Assembly: GCF_014204755.1 (NCBI RefSeq)
Contig: NZ_JACHLZ010000001.1
Span: 1,736,001 to 1,800,000 of the forward strand
Direction: 5' to 3'
Length of the DNA: 64,000 bases
From: Brachybacterium aquaticum
Lineage (GTDB): Bacteria; Actinomycetota; Actinomycetes; Actinomycetales; Dermabacteraceae
The position numbers were made by a program, and so were the translations under genes. Positions 16,406 through 24,741 of the stretch are shown here, one piece after another (position 1 is the stretch's first letter; each line of letters begins with the position of its first letter). A model generated the notes under the pieces. The model made no database searches. It was not told where the DNA came from and saw nothing but the letters and a program-made list of their open reading frames with translations.

Positions 16406-17734
16406 TCAGCGTCCGAGCAGACGGTCCAGGTACGGCGTCATGAGCAGTCCGTCCGGATCGACGGCGCGGCGCACGGCGGTGAAGTCCGCGAAGCGCGGAT
16501 AGAGGCGGGAGAGCTCCGCGGCGCCAAGCCAGTGCAGCTTGCCCCAGTGCGGGCGGGCGTCGAAGGGGGCGAGGGTGTCCTGCACGAGGCGCAGGTAGGG
16601 GCCGGCGTCCTCGCGGTGGTAGCGGTGGGCGGCGAGGTAGACGCTGTCGCGGCCGTGCGCCGTGGACAGCCACACGTCGTCGGCCGCGACCCGGCGGATC
16701 TCGAGCGGGAAGGTGACGCGCACGTCCTCCGCCTCGAAGCGGGCCGGGAGAGCGGCGAGCGCCTCCTCCGCCCGCTCGGCCGGGAGCGCCCATTCGGACT
16801 CGTGGAAGCGCACCCGGCGCGGCGCCGCGTACACCGCGGGCGAGTCGTCCACGATCCCCGGCCCCGCGAAGGCGCGCGAGGCGATCTCGGCGACGGGCCG
16901 GCTGAGGGGCGGGACCATGGCGGCGCCGCGGCACATCACCTCGAAGGCGCCGTTGCCGAGCACCTCGCGCTGGAGCAGCTCGAGGGCCCGGGCGGGTCGG
17001 TGGCGCTCCGCGGTGGCGGGCAGGCGGCGCATGGTGCGCACGGTCGCGCGGTCGGTGCGCGGGAACCAGAAGATCTCGTGGTGGTCGGCGAGGGCGGAGT
17101 CGGCGAGGAAGGAGCCGATCGCCTCGCCGGCCGGGACGGTCGCCTCATGGAGTGCGAGGCGGTAGGCGGGTACGCACTGCAGCGTCACCTCGAGGATCAC
17201 GCCGAGGGTGCCGAGTCCTAGCCGGGCCGCCTCGAACAGGTGCGGCTCACGCTCGGGAGAGACGTCGACGATGCTGCCGTCCGGGAGGGCGAGGCGCAGC
17301 GCCCGCACCATCCCGGCGAAGCCGGTGAGGCGGGCGCCCGTGCCGTGGGTGCCGGTCTGGATCGCGCCCGCGATGGACTGGCGGTCGATGTCACCCATCA
17401 CGGAGAGAGCGAGGCCGTGGGGTGCCAGGAGCTCCGCGATCACCCACAGTCTCGTGCCGCCGCGCAGGGTGACCAGGCCCGTCGCCGGATCGGCGGAGAC
17501 CAGGCCCTGGTGCTCATCGAGGCTCAGCAGCACCCCGTCGGTCGCCACCAGCGGGGTGAAGGAATGACCGCCGCCCACGACCCGCAGCGGGAGGCCGCGC
17601 CGCCGGGCGAGCGCGAGGGCGGAGAGCACCTCGTCCTCGCCGCGCGGGGTGAGGACCTGCTGCGGGGTGAAGCGGGCGGAGCCGCTCCAGTTGCGGTGGG
17701 TGTGCCGACCCGGGCGGGCCACGAGGGCGCTCAC
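16406..17734 (-). CDS. FAD-linked sugar-1,4-lactone oxidase (D-arabinono-lactone oxidase family)
   Basis: A 442-residue flavoprotein of the VAO/ALO type. The N-terminal FAD-binding half has VVGGGHSFTPL near 50-60 and GTHGTG, and the C-terminal ALO domain ends with the diagnostic RPHWGKLHW near residue 405. Such enzymes oxidise aldonolactones or polyols (alditol oxidase is the close alternative). GTG start overlaps the stop of the upstream PLP enzyme as GTGA, so the two are coupled; this pairing of ALO-type oxidase and D-threonine-aldolase-like protein may form one pathway but no substrate is known. Confidence 0.85.
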   Translation of the reverse strand: MSALVARPGRHTHRNWSGSARFTPQQVLTPRGEDEVLSALALARRRGLPLRVVGGGHSFTPLVATDGVLLSLDEHQGLVSADPATGLVTLRGGTRLWVIAELLAPHGLALSVMGDIDRQSIAGAIQTGTHGTGARLTGFAGMVRALRLALPDGSIVDVSPEREPHLFEAARLGLGTLGVILEVTLQCVPAYRLALHEATVPAGEAIGSFLADSALADHHEIFWFPRTDRATVRTMRRLPATAERHRPARALELLQREVLGNGAFEVMCRGAAMVPPLSRPVAEIASRAFAGPGIVDDSPAVYAAPRRVRFHESEWALPAERAEEALAALPARFEAEDVRVTFPLEIRRVAADDVWLSTAHGRDSVYLAAHRYHREDAGPYLRLVQDTLAPFDARPHWGKLHWLGAAELSRLYPRFADFTAVRRAVDPDGLLMTPYLDRLLGR

Positions 17735-18978
17735 AGGAACGCCGCCCCCTCTCCCCGGTACGTCGGCGCGGTCCCGACGATCGCGTCCCCGGCCACGAGC
17801 ACGTAGTGGGTGACGTGCTCGGCGGGCTCGCCGGCCTTCGCGTGGCGCAGCCACACCGTGTCCCCGACGCGCAGGTGCTCCGCGGCGGGGCCGACGACCG
17901 GGGTCTGCACCTCCCCCGCCGCCTCCTGCGGGGCGAAGGCGAGGCCGATGGGATGGTCGATCGTGGGCAGGCGGTCCAAACCGGGGACGCCACTGGCGAC
18001 CCAGCCGCCGCCGAGGAGGGTCGCGACCTGCGGGGCGGGGCGGCGCACCACGGAGACGCCGAGGTGGAGGGCCGGCTGCGGGGAGAAGTCCCGGTAGCGG
18101 TCGAACAGGCCCGGACCGATCAGTCCGGACCCTGCGGCGATCTCGGTGACCGCGGACTCGGCGGCGGTGGAGGAGACCGATCCGGTGCCGCCGCCGTTGA
18201 CGAACTCGAGCGGCACGATCTCGGAGACGGCCGCGACGGCCTCGGCGCGGCGGGCGGCGATGTCCGGGATCGCCAGGCGCTTCATGGTGCGCACCGCGGC
18301 GCCGTAGGGGGTTCGGGCGGCGTCGGTGACCCCGGCGACGTGGCCCTCGTAGGCCATCATCCCCACCAGCTGAAGGTCCGGGCGGGCGGTGATCTGCTCG
18401 GCGAGGGCACGGGCCTGGGCGGCGCTGCGCAGCGGGGAGCGCAGCGCGCCGAAGCGGACCCCGGGCACGGGCGCGTAGGAGACGTCCAGCTCGAGGGCAA
18501 GGCGGATCCGCGCGCCGGAGGGGCGGGGGCGCAGGTCCGCGGTGGCGTCGAGGATCAGGTCGAGGTGGGCGGTCTCGTCGACCATGAGGGTGATCGCCGC
18601 GAGCGCCTCCGGGGAGGCGGCGAGGCGGCGCAACGCGCCCCGCTCGGCGGTCGGGTAGGCGACGACCACGTCGCGGGCGCCGTGCTCCACGAGCCACAGC
18701 GCCTCGGGGAGGGTGTAGGCGAGGATCCCGGCCCAGCCAGGGCGGGCCAGGACCCGGTCCAGCAGGGCGCGCACGCGCAGGGACTTCGAGGCGATGCGCA
18801 GGGCGGTGCCGGCGGCGCGGCCGGTCCCGCCGGCGCGGCGCTCGAGGTCGGTGGCGTTGGCGTCCAGCGCGTCGAGGTCGAGGACGGCGACGGGACGCTC
18901 GGCCCAGCCCTCGCGCTCCAGCAGCGCGGTGAGGGAGGCGAGGTCGCGTGCGAGGCGGGGCGCTCCGGGGGCGGTCAC
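17731..18978 (-). CDS. Alanine racemase-fold PLP enzyme (amino-acid deaminase/aldolase type)
   Basis: A 415-residue PLP enzyme with an alanine-racemase-like N-terminal TIM barrel: VAVLDLDALDAN at 30-41 and the PLP lysine K65 in RIASKSLRV. A C-terminal beta domain ending in HYVLVAGDAIVGTAPTYRGEG fits the D-threonine aldolase/D-serine dehydratase-like group more than Alr itself. Start GTG at 18978 follows conserved length. It is GTGA-coupled to the oxidase. The SepX/GlpR-like gene ends 46 bases upstream on the same strand. Exact substrate unknown. Confidence 0.8.
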   Translation of the reverse strand: MTAPGAPRLARDLASLTALLEREGWAERPVAVLDLDALDANATDLERRAGGTGRAAGTALRIASKSLRVRALLDRVLARPGWAGILAYTLPEALWLVEHGARDVVVAYPTAERGALRRLAASPEALAAITLMVDETAHLDLILDATADLRPRPSGARIRLALELDVSYAPVPGVRFGALRSPLRSAAQARALAEQITARPDLQLVGMMAYEGHVAGVTDAARTPYGAAVRTMKRLAIPDIAARRAEAVAAVSEIVPLEFVNGGGTGSVSSTAAESAVTEIAAGSGLIGPGLFDRYRDFSPQPALHLGVSVVRRPAPQVATLLGGGWVASGVPGLDRLPTIDHPIGLAFAPQEAAGEVQTPVVGPAAEHLRVGDTVWLRHAKAGEPAEHVTHYVLVAGDAIVGTAPTYRGEGAAFL

Positions 18979-19024
18979 GACGTCGTGCCCTGGGTCCGTG
19001 GCCTGGAGGGTGCCGCCGGGACCG

Positions 19025-20029
19025 TCAGGCCCGTCGGCGGGCGAGGACCTCGTCCAGGCCGAGGTCCTGGGCGGGGGCGAAGGACTCGTCGATCGCCTCG
19101 AGCTCCTCGACACGACCGCTCTCGAGCGGGGTGGTGGCCGGCATGACGCTGCGGCGGTGCATCGCGTGGCGGGTGCCGAGGTCGTCGACCTCGCCGCGCA
19201 GCGCGTAGGTGGGCCGCGGCACGGGGCGCGGGGTCCACTCGCCGGGTCGGGTGACCTGGGCAGCGGCACGCTCGGAGCCGGCCTCGAGGTCCGGGACGGA
19301 GCGGACGGCGATGTCGGCGCGCAGGGAGATCGTCGCGGCGGCGGTGCGGGCAGTGACGGCGGAGGCAGCAGTGGCGACAGCGGCGGCCGACGGGGTCTCG
19401 TCGGCCCCGCGGGTCTCCTCGGCGCGGGCGACCGACTCGGACGGGCGCTTCGCGGCGAGCGCGCCGCGGCTGCGGCCCTCGGCTCGCAGGCGGGCGGTCT
19501 CCCGCTCGGCGCGCTCCTGGCGGGCGCGGCTCGCCGCTTGGGTGGCGCGGGCACGGCGCTCGAGCTCCGCACGGCGCAGGCCGACGAGGTAGACGGCGAG
19601 GCCGGCCACGCCGAGCAGCGGCACCCACCAGGCCACGACCTGCGCGACGGCGAGGCCCACCAGCAGGGCGGTCGCGACGATGAGGACCGCGAGCACGACG
19701 CGCAGCAACCGGCGGGAGCGGTCCCGCTCGACGGGCGGGTCGATGCGGGTGCCGGGCGAGGCGTCGAAGCGAGGCCGACGGGTGGGATCGGCGGGGCGCA
19801 TGAGCAGACGGTCCTGGGACATGGGGGAGGTCACCTCGGCAGACGTGCGGCGGGCGTGGACGGCCGCGGAGAGATCCCGCGCCTGCGGGGTCATCTCGGC
19901 CTTCTCGGCAGCACGGGCACGGCCCATGACTTCGCGCCGGGCGGCGGTGCGCGGCAGCGCATAGGTCAGCCACAGCAGCAGGAGAATGCCGAAGAGGACT
20001 GCCCCGAGATTGATCGACTCCACACGCAC
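19025..20029 (-). CDS. Actinobacterial membrane protein, SepX/GlpR (Rv0996)-like
   Basis: A 334-residue protein with one N-terminal hydrophobic helix (about 6-25), a basic cytosolic stretch, a helical hairpin near 108-150, then a long charged and Ala-rich disordered tail. This topology and the neighbours (rimJ-like, 5-formyl-THF cyclo-ligase, FmdB, MscL) match the Rv0996 family, represented by Streptomyces SepX and Corynebacterium GlpR, membrane partners of the division machinery. Known relatives sit beside galU and the MoeA-like glp gene; both are missing here. GTG start at 20029; a second GTG lies two codons inside. Identity rests on topology and synteny. Confidence 0.6.
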   Translation of the reverse strand: MRVESINLGAVLFGILLLLWLTYALPRTAARREVMGRARAAEKAEMTPQARDLSAAVHARRTSAEVTSPMSQDRLLMRPADPTRRPRFDASPGTRIDPPVERDRSRRLLRVVLAVLIVATALLVGLAVAQVVAWWVPLLGVAGLAVYLVGLRRAELERRARATQAASRARQERAERETARLRAEGRSRGALAAKRPSESVARAEETRGADETPSAAAVATAASAVTARTAAATISLRADIAVRSVPDLEAGSERAAAQVTRPGEWTPRPVPRPTYALRGEVDDLGTRHAMHRRSVMPATTPLESGRVEELEAIDESFAPAQDLGLDEVLARRRA

Positions 20030-20123
20030 ACCTTAATGACACCGTTGTGATTCCCCTGGTCGCGCCGCGGGCGTGTCGGCGGGAAATTCCGTGGGCCGCG
20101 CCACGGGGAAACGCCCCCGGCGA

Positions 20124-20738
20124 TCATCGGGAGGGGAATTCTCGACGGAGGCGGCCGAGGACCCCGCGCCCCGTGTCGTCGGTCCGGACCTCCTCCGCGG
20201 TGAGGGCGAAGACGAGATGATCGCGCCAGGCCCCGTCCACGTGGATCGCCGAGCGGCGCATCCCCTCCGGGCGCAGGTGCAGCTTGTCCACCACGCGCAG
20301 GCTCGGGCCGTTCTCGGGCCGCACCGTCACCTCGATGCGGTGCATGCCGAGCTCGGCGAAGAGATGGTCGATGAGCAGGGCCGCCGCTCTCGGCACGAGA
20401 CCACGGCCGGCCTGCTCGCGATCGACCCAGTAGCCCAGCACCGCGGAGCGCACGGCGCCGTACTGGATGGGCCCGGCGGTGATCTGCCCGGCCAGCCGTC
20501 CGTCCGCGACGATGGCGAGCGGCAGCGCGGCACCGAGCCGCGCCTGCTGTGAGGACCAGCGGCGCAGGGTGCGGAAGTCGGGGGCCGACGCGCCGACGAG
20601 CGGGTCCGTCGCGTCCCACGGCCGCAGCCAGTCGGCGTTGCGGGCGCGCAGCTGCTCGAAGTCGGTGCTGTCGCGGCGGCGCAGGGGCCGCAGGGTGAGC
20701 TCCTCGTCGCGCAGGACCAGGGGCCACACGTGAACCAT
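20124..20738 (-). CDS. GNAT acetyltransferase, RimJ-like
   Basis: A 204-residue GNAT enzyme of the ribosomal-protein N-acetyltransferase group (acetyl-3 type). ELTLRPLRRRDSTDFEQL at the N terminus, GYWVDREQAGRGLVPRA (acetyl-CoA loop) and VRPENGPSLRVVDKL are typical. Start at 20738 is fixed by TACGAT six bases upstream; a frame-open extension of 13 codons has no support. Located beside the SepX/GlpR-like gene as in mycobacteria (Rv0995/Rv0996). Whether it acts on ribosomal proteins is not shown. Confidence 0.85.
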   Translation of the reverse strand: MVHVWPLVLRDEELTLRPLRRRDSTDFEQLRARNADWLRPWDATDPLVGASAPDFRTLRRWSSQQARLGAALPLAIVADGRLAGQITAGPIQYGAVRSAVLGYWVDREQAGRGLVPRAAALLIDHLFAELGMHRIEVTVRPENGPSLRVVDKLHLRPEGMRRSAIHVDGAWRDHLVFALTAEEVRTDDTGRGVLGRLRREFPSR

Positions 20739-20744
20739 CGCGCC

Positions 20745-20750
20745 ATCGTA
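20745..20750 (-). promoter_or_regulatory. Leaderless-type -10 element of the rimJ-like gene
   Basis: TACGAT, then GGCGCG, then ATG on the minus strand; it decides the start of the gene. Confidence 0.6.
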
Positions 20751-20821
20751 ACGGCGCAGGGCGCCAGCCCTTCGCACGGCAGCGGTCCTGGGACCGCTCC
20801 CCCGGGCGGGCCCTGCTGTGG

Positions 20822-20827
20822 GAGCCT
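20822..20827 (+). promoter_or_regulatory. Leaderless-type -10 element of the cyclo-ligase gene
   Basis: GAGCCT, then GAGGTC, then ATG at 20834. The first base differs from TANNNT; A2 and T6 are kept. Confidence 0.4.
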
Positions 20828-20833
20828 GAGGTC

Positions 20834-21526
20834 ATGGACGAGCACGCGCACGAGAACCCGTCGGCCGAGGCCTCCCGACGCAAGCAGGACCTGCGCCGAC
20901 GGCTGCGGTCCGCGCGGACCGAGCGCTACGGCGGGGAGGCGGGCGCCGAGCGCCGACGCGAGGAGGCGGAGCGCCTCGCCGCCCATGCCGCTCCCCTGCT
21001 CGCACTGGTCGACGAGCTGGTCGCCGCGTCGCGAGCGGCCGGGGACGACTCCCCCGCGCCCCGCGTCTCCGCCTACCACCCGACCCCGACCGAGGCCGAC
21101 GTGATGCCGCTCGCGCGTCTGCTCGCCGAGCATGGTGCCGAGCTGGTCTTCCCCGCCGCCTCGAGCGGCGAGCAGCTCGATTGGGTGCTGTGGGACGGGT
21201 CCTCGGAGTTCCTCCCCTCCCCCGGCAGGGGCTTCGGCCGCGAGCCGGAGGGGCCACGGCTGGGGACCGAGGCGCTGACGACCGTCGCCCTGGTGCTCGC
21301 TCCGGCGCTCGCCGTGGACCTGGGCGGCACCCGGATTGGGCACGGTGCCGGCTACTACGACCGGGCGCTGACCACGATCCCCGATGAGGCGCGCGTCGTC
21401 GCGGTCGTCCACCCCACCGAGCTGCTCGAGGCCGGGACGCTGCCGCGCGAGGAGCACGACGTGCCGATCCCTGAGGTCCTCACCGCCGAGGGGCTCGTCT
21501 CGCTGGTCACCTCCGCGCGACCCTGA
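20834..21526 (+). CDS. 5-formyltetrahydrofolate cyclo-ligase
   Basis: A 230-residue enzyme converting 5-formyl-THF to 5,10-methenyl-THF with ATP. The ATP/substrate signature GTRIGHGAGYYDRAL near 175-190 and the N-terminal SRRKQDLRRRLRSAR basic motif are diagnostic. An N-terminal 13-residue acidic extension includes the iterated CCCGTCGGCC. Divergent from rimJ-like; followed after ~100 bp by FmdB, as in M. tuberculosis (Rv0992c-Rv0991c) though galU and moeA are absent. Confidence 0.92.
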   Translation: MDEHAHENPSAEASRRKQDLRRRLRSARTERYGGEAGAERRREEAERLAAHAAPLLALVDELVAASRAAGDDSPAPRVSAYHPTPTEADVMPLARLLAEHGAELVFPAASSGEQLDWVLWDGSSEFLPSPGRGFGREPEGPRLGTEALTTVALVLAPALAVDLGGTRIGHGAGYYDRALTTIPDEARVVAVVHPTELLEAGTLPREEHDVPIPEVLTAEGLVSLVTSARP

Positions 21527-21540
21527 CGGCCGCCCGGACG

Positions 21541-21546
21541 TAGAAT
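21541..21546 (+). promoter_or_regulatory. Candidate -10 element of fmdB-like gene
   Basis: TAGAAT, 84 bases before the GTG; unlike most neighbours this gene has a leader and a Shine-Dalgarno. No good -35 was found. Confidence 0.4.
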
Positions 21547-21630
21547 CGTCCCCGGCCGGCCCGGCTCCTCCCGAGCGCTCCTGCTCCGAGCCCGCCCGGC
21601 CCCGCACATCGATCATCCCGGAGGACCCGC

Positions 21631-21981
21631 GTGCCCACGTACGTCTACGCCTGCAAGAACTGCGGACATCGCTTCGAGCAGTACCAGAGCTTCAGCGAGG
21701 ACTCGCTGACCACCTGCCCCGAGTGCTCGCAGGAGGCACTGCGCAAGGTCTTCGACTCGGTGGGCATCGTCTTCAAGGGCCCGGGCTTCTACTCGACCGA
21801 CTCCGCCACCTCCGGTGCGTCGACCGTGTCCTCCTCGAGCGCCTCGAGCTCGTCCTCGGACAGCGCCTCTTCGGACAGCTCGCCCTCGAGCAGCACCGCG
21901 TCGAGCAGCACCGCGTCGAGCAGCACCGCGTCGAGCAGCACCGCGTCGAGCTCCTCGCAGCCGGCCGCCGCGGCCTCCTGA
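21631..21981 (+). CDS. FmdB-family zinc-ribbon protein with Ser-rich tail
   Basis: A 116-residue protein with the FmdB zinc ribbon at 1-45: MPTYVYACKNCGHRFE with C8/C11 and CPEC with C29/C32. The M. tuberculosis homologue (Rv0991c) is a redox-controlled chaperone of this family, so a proteostasis role is plausible. Residues about 60-116 are almost only Ser, Ala, Thr and Asp, built from a tandem DNA repeat, and are expected to be disordered. GTG start with GGAGGA at 21620-21625. Confidence 0.9.
   Translation: MPTYVYACKNCGHRFEQYQSFSEDSLTTCPECSQEALRKVFDSVGIVFKGPGFYSTDSATSGASTVSSSSASSSSSDSASSDSSPSSSTASSSTASSSTASSSTASSSSQPAAAAS
21886..21945 (+). repeat. Four tandem copies of a 15-bp coding repeat
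   Basis: TCGAGCAGCACCGCG repeated four times without a mismatch, encoding SSSTA units in the FmdB tail; a fifth copy is partial. A unit of 15 keeps the frame, so copy number can vary without breaking the gene. Confidence 0.95.
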
Positions 21982-22072
21982 GCCGCCGTCCCTGAGCGGG
22001 CGACCTCTCCTCCACAGAGCGCGGCCGTCCACAGCAGTCGCCTCGGGCTCTCGGAGCGGGGGTGACGCGGCC

Positions 22073-22078
22073 TAGCGT
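22073..22078 (+). promoter_or_regulatory. Leaderless-type -10 element of the SAF gene
   Basis: TAGCGT, seven bases, ATG at 22086; it argues against the upstream in-frame GTG at 22062, which lies before the hexamer. Confidence 0.5.
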
Positions 22079-22085
22079 CGGCGGC

Positions 22086-22730
22086 ATGCTCTCCCGGCTC
22101 CGCCCCCAGCTGCCCCTCTGGCGCCGTGCCCTGCGCAGGAGGCGACACACCCTCGTGGTCCTCGCCCTCGCGGCCGCGGCCGTCCTGGTCCTCCCGGCGC
22201 TCGTGCCCGCGTCGGTGACGGGCGTGGACACCGTGGTCGCCGCCGCGGACCTCCCCGCCGGCACCGTCCTCGCCCCCGAGCACCTCCGCACCGTGCGCGT
22301 CGCCCCGGCCCTGGTCCCCGAGGACGCTGCCCGCAGCACCGAGGAGCTTCTCGGCGCCGAGACCGGCGTCGCGATAGCGGCCGGGCATGCGCTCCTGCCC
22401 TCGATGCTCGACGCCGCACGCGCCCCGACGGTCCCCGACGGGCGGGCGCTGATGGCGGTGCCGGTCCCCGATGTCCTCACCCCTCACCTCGCGCCGGGGA
22501 CCCGCATCGAGCTGCTCACCGCGGATCCGATGACAGGGACCACAGCCCGGATCCCGGCCGACGTGGTCGAGGTGATCACGGGCGGGTCCGACGGCGGCGT
22601 GACCTCCGGATTCGGGACGGAGGGCCCTGCGCGGGCGAGCCAGGCGCTCGTCACCGTGGAGCGGGGCCGTGCAGGAGAAGTCGCTCACGCTCTCGGCGCG
22701 GCAACTGTCACGATCGCCGTGATCGGTTAG
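22086..22730 (+). CDS. SAF-domain membrane-anchored protein
   Basis: A 214-residue protein with an Arg-rich cytoplasmic start, one membrane helix at about 23-42, and an outside SAF domain (AAADLPAGTVLAPEHLRTVRV near 50-70). SAF domains of this type occur in CpaB-like pilus assembly proteins and related periplasmic modules; no pilus genes are nearby, so the pilus role is not supported. The ending AATVTIAVIG keeps the beta pattern. It lies between fmdB and mscL, a neighbourhood shared by actinobacteria. Confidence 0.75.
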   Translation: MLSRLRPQLPLWRRALRRRRHTLVVLALAAAAVLVLPALVPASVTGVDTVVAAADLPAGTVLAPEHLRTVRVAPALVPEDAARSTEELLGAETGVAIAAGHALLPSMLDAARAPTVPDGRALMAVPVPDVLTPHLAPGTRIELLTADPMTGTTARIPADVVEVITGGSDGGVTSGFGTEGPARASQALVTVERGRAGEVAHALGAATVTIAVIG

Positions 22731-22789
22731 AGTCCGTGCGAACCGCGTCTGCGGCACCTCCTCATCCCCGACCCGAGAAGGATCTCCCC

Positions 22790-23200
22790 ATGAAGGGCTT
22801 TAAGGACTTCGTCATGCAGGGCAACGTCATCGATCTCGCGGTCGGTGTCGTGATCGGCAGCGCGTTCACCGCGCTGATCGGCGCGTTCGTCGACAACCTG
22901 ATCCAGCCTGTCATCAACGTCTTCGGCGGCACGAACGTCAACGGCCTCGCGTTCCAGATCACCAACGAGGCGACCGTCATCGACCTCGGCGCGATCCTGT
23001 CCGCCATCATCTCGTTCCTGATCACCGCCGCAGTGGTCTACTTCGTCTTCGTCCTCCCGATCTCCCAGGCCCGCAAGATGGACCGCAAGCGCCGCGGCCT
23101 GCCCGAGGAGGAGGAGAGCTCGGTGTCCGAGGACATCGTGCTGCTCACCGAGATCCGCGACGCCCTCACCGCGCGCGGCACCACCCCGCCCCAGGCCTGA
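22790..23200 (+). CDS. mscL: Large-conductance mechanosensitive channel MscL
   Basis: A 136-residue channel that opens under hypo-osmotic stretch. MKGFKDFVMQGNVIDLAVGVVIG and the second helix ISFLITAAVVYFVFVLP are classical; the C-terminal helix is charged. AAGGAT precedes the ATG. A possible -10 (TAGAGT 22728-22733) overlaps the stop codon of the SAF gene, so it may have its own promoter with a 50-base leader. Confidence 0.95.
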   Translation: MKGFKDFVMQGNVIDLAVGVVIGSAFTALIGAFVDNLIQPVINVFGGTNVNGLAFQITNEATVIDLGAILSAIISFLITAAVVYFVFVLPISQARKMDRKRRGLPEEEESSVSEDIVLLTEIRDALTARGTTPPQA

Positions 23201-23220
23201 GCCTCGCGGGAGCACACAGC

Positions 23221-24198
23221 ATGAGCGATGCCGTGGCATCGCCCCACCACGACGCGGGTCGGGACCGAGAGGTCCCGGCCCGCGTCGTCGTCGAGGCGGC
23301 GATCTCCTGGTTCTCCCGCGCCCGACGCGATCTGCCCTGGCGGGAGGACGACGCCTCGGCCTGGTCGATCCTGGTCTCCGAGGTGATGCTCCAGCAGACC
23401 CCCGTGGTCCGGGTGCTGCCTCGCTGGCAGGAGTGGATGGAGCGCTGGCCCACCCCGGCCGATCTCGCCGACGCCGCCACCGCCGACGTGCTGCGGGCCT
23501 GGGACCGGCTCGGCTATCCCCGCCGCGCCCTGCGCCTGCAGGAGTGCGCCCGCGCGATCGTCGCCGAGCACGGCGGGGAGGTGCCGCGGGGCGAGGAGGC
23601 GCTGCGGTCCCTGCCCGGCATCGGCGAGTACACCGCCGCCGCGGTCACCGCCTTCGCCCACCACGGCCGCGCCGTCGTGGTGGACACGAACATCCGCCGG
23701 GTCCTGGCCCGGGCACGCCGGGGCCGCGCGCTGCCGGACCGCTCCTACAGCGCCGCCGAGCGCGCGCTCGCCACCGCCATGCTCCCGGCGGACCGGGAGG
23801 AGTCGGTGGCGTGGAACCAGTCGGTGATGGAGCTCGGCGCGCTGGTGTGCACGGCCCGCGCGCCGCGCTGCGAGCAATGCCCTCTCGCCGAGGTCGGCTG
23901 CACCTGGTACGCGGCCGGGCGGCCCGCGCCCGAGGAGGACACCCGTCGCCGCCAGCCCTTCGAGGGCACCGACCGTCAGCTGCGCGGGCGGATCATGGCG
24001 CTGCTGCGCGAGCACGGGAGCGCAGAGCCCGAGCAGCTCGCGGCCCTGGACCCCGCGGACCCGGCACGGGTGGTGCGCTGCGCGACCTCGCTGCTGAGCG
24101 ACGGGCTCGCGGTGCGGGATCCCCAGAGTGTCACGAGTGCACAGGACACTGCGAGAACGCAGGACGAGCAGGATCTGCCTGCGCTGCGCCTGCCCTGA
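23221..24198 (+). CDS. mutY: A/G-specific adenine glycosylase MutY
   Basis: A 325-residue base-excision enzyme that removes A opposite 8-oxoG. Catalytic E54 (SEVMLQQT) and D155 (VDTNIRR) and the helix-hairpin-helix LPGIGEYTAAA at 131-141 are present. The [4Fe-4S] cysteines are C210, C217, C220 and C227, giving C-X6-C-X2-C-X6-C; the last spacer is one residue longer than the common X5. The C-terminal NUDIX-like domain of the long form is missing, as usual in actinobacteria. Follows mscL closely on the same strand. Confidence 0.95.
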   Translation: MSDAVASPHHDAGRDREVPARVVVEAAISWFSRARRDLPWREDDASAWSILVSEVMLQQTPVVRVLPRWQEWMERWPTPADLADAATADVLRAWDRLGYPRRALRLQECARAIVAEHGGEVPRGEEALRSLPGIGEYTAAAVTAFAHHGRAVVVDTNIRRVLARARRGRALPDRSYSAAERALATAMLPADREESVAWNQSVMELGALVCTARAPRCEQCPLAEVGCTWYAAGRPAPEEDTRRRQPFEGTDRQLRGRIMALLREHGSAEPEQLAALDPADPARVVRCATSLLSDGLAVRDPQSVTSAQDTARTQDEQDLPALRLP

Positions 24199-24231
24199 GC
24201 GCTCGGTCCCGGCCCGTCCGCTCCGGCCTGC

Positions 24232-24741
24232 TCACTCCGGCCGGTCGAGCACCTTGAGCATGCGGGTGTTGCCGAGGGTGTTGGGCTTGACCCTTGCGAG
24301 GTCGAGGAACTCCGCGATGCCCTCGTCCGGGGAGCGCAGCAGCTGGTTGTAGATCTCGGGGTCGACGGTCTCGGCCATCACCTCGAAGCCGTGGCGGCCG
24401 AAGAAGTCCACCTCGAAGGTCAGGCAGAACACGCGCTGCAGGCCCAGCTGCACGGCACGCTCCAGGAGCGACTCGAGCATCCGGTGGCCGAGACCCGTGC
24501 CGCGGTGGGAGTCGTGGACCGCGAGGGTGCGCACCTCGGCGAGGTCCTCCCACATCACGTGCAGCGCCCCGCAGCCGACGACCTCGCCGTCCTCGTCGAC
24601 GGCGACGAGGAACTCCTGGATCGACTCGTAGTAGGAGACCAGATCCTTGCCCAGCAGGATGCCGGTATGGGTCATGGGCTCGACGAGGCGGTTGATCGAC
24701 CGGACGTCGGCGGGGAGGGCGGGACGGATGGTGGGGGTCAT
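24232..24741 (-). CDS. Amino-acid N-acetyltransferase (short ArgA-type GNAT)
   Basis: A 169-residue GNAT protein that matches the short actinobacterial N-acetylglutamate synthase (Rv2747 family): IRPALPADVRSINRLVEP, then VRTLAVHDSHRGTGLGHRML (acetyl-CoA loop) and EVDFFGRHGFE. It would start arginine biosynthesis. The ATG overlaps the DedA stop as ATGA, so the two are coupled, an unusual pairing with no obvious pathway link. It converges on mutY. Confidence 0.85.
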   Translation of the reverse strand: MTPTIRPALPADVRSINRLVEPMTHTGILLGKDLVSYYESIQEFLVAVDEDGEVVGCGALHVMWEDLAEVRTLAVHDSHRGTGLGHRMLESLLERAVQLGLQRVFCLTFEVDFFGRHGFEVMAETVDPEIYNQLLRSPDEGIAEFLDLARVKPNTLGNTRMLKVLDRPE

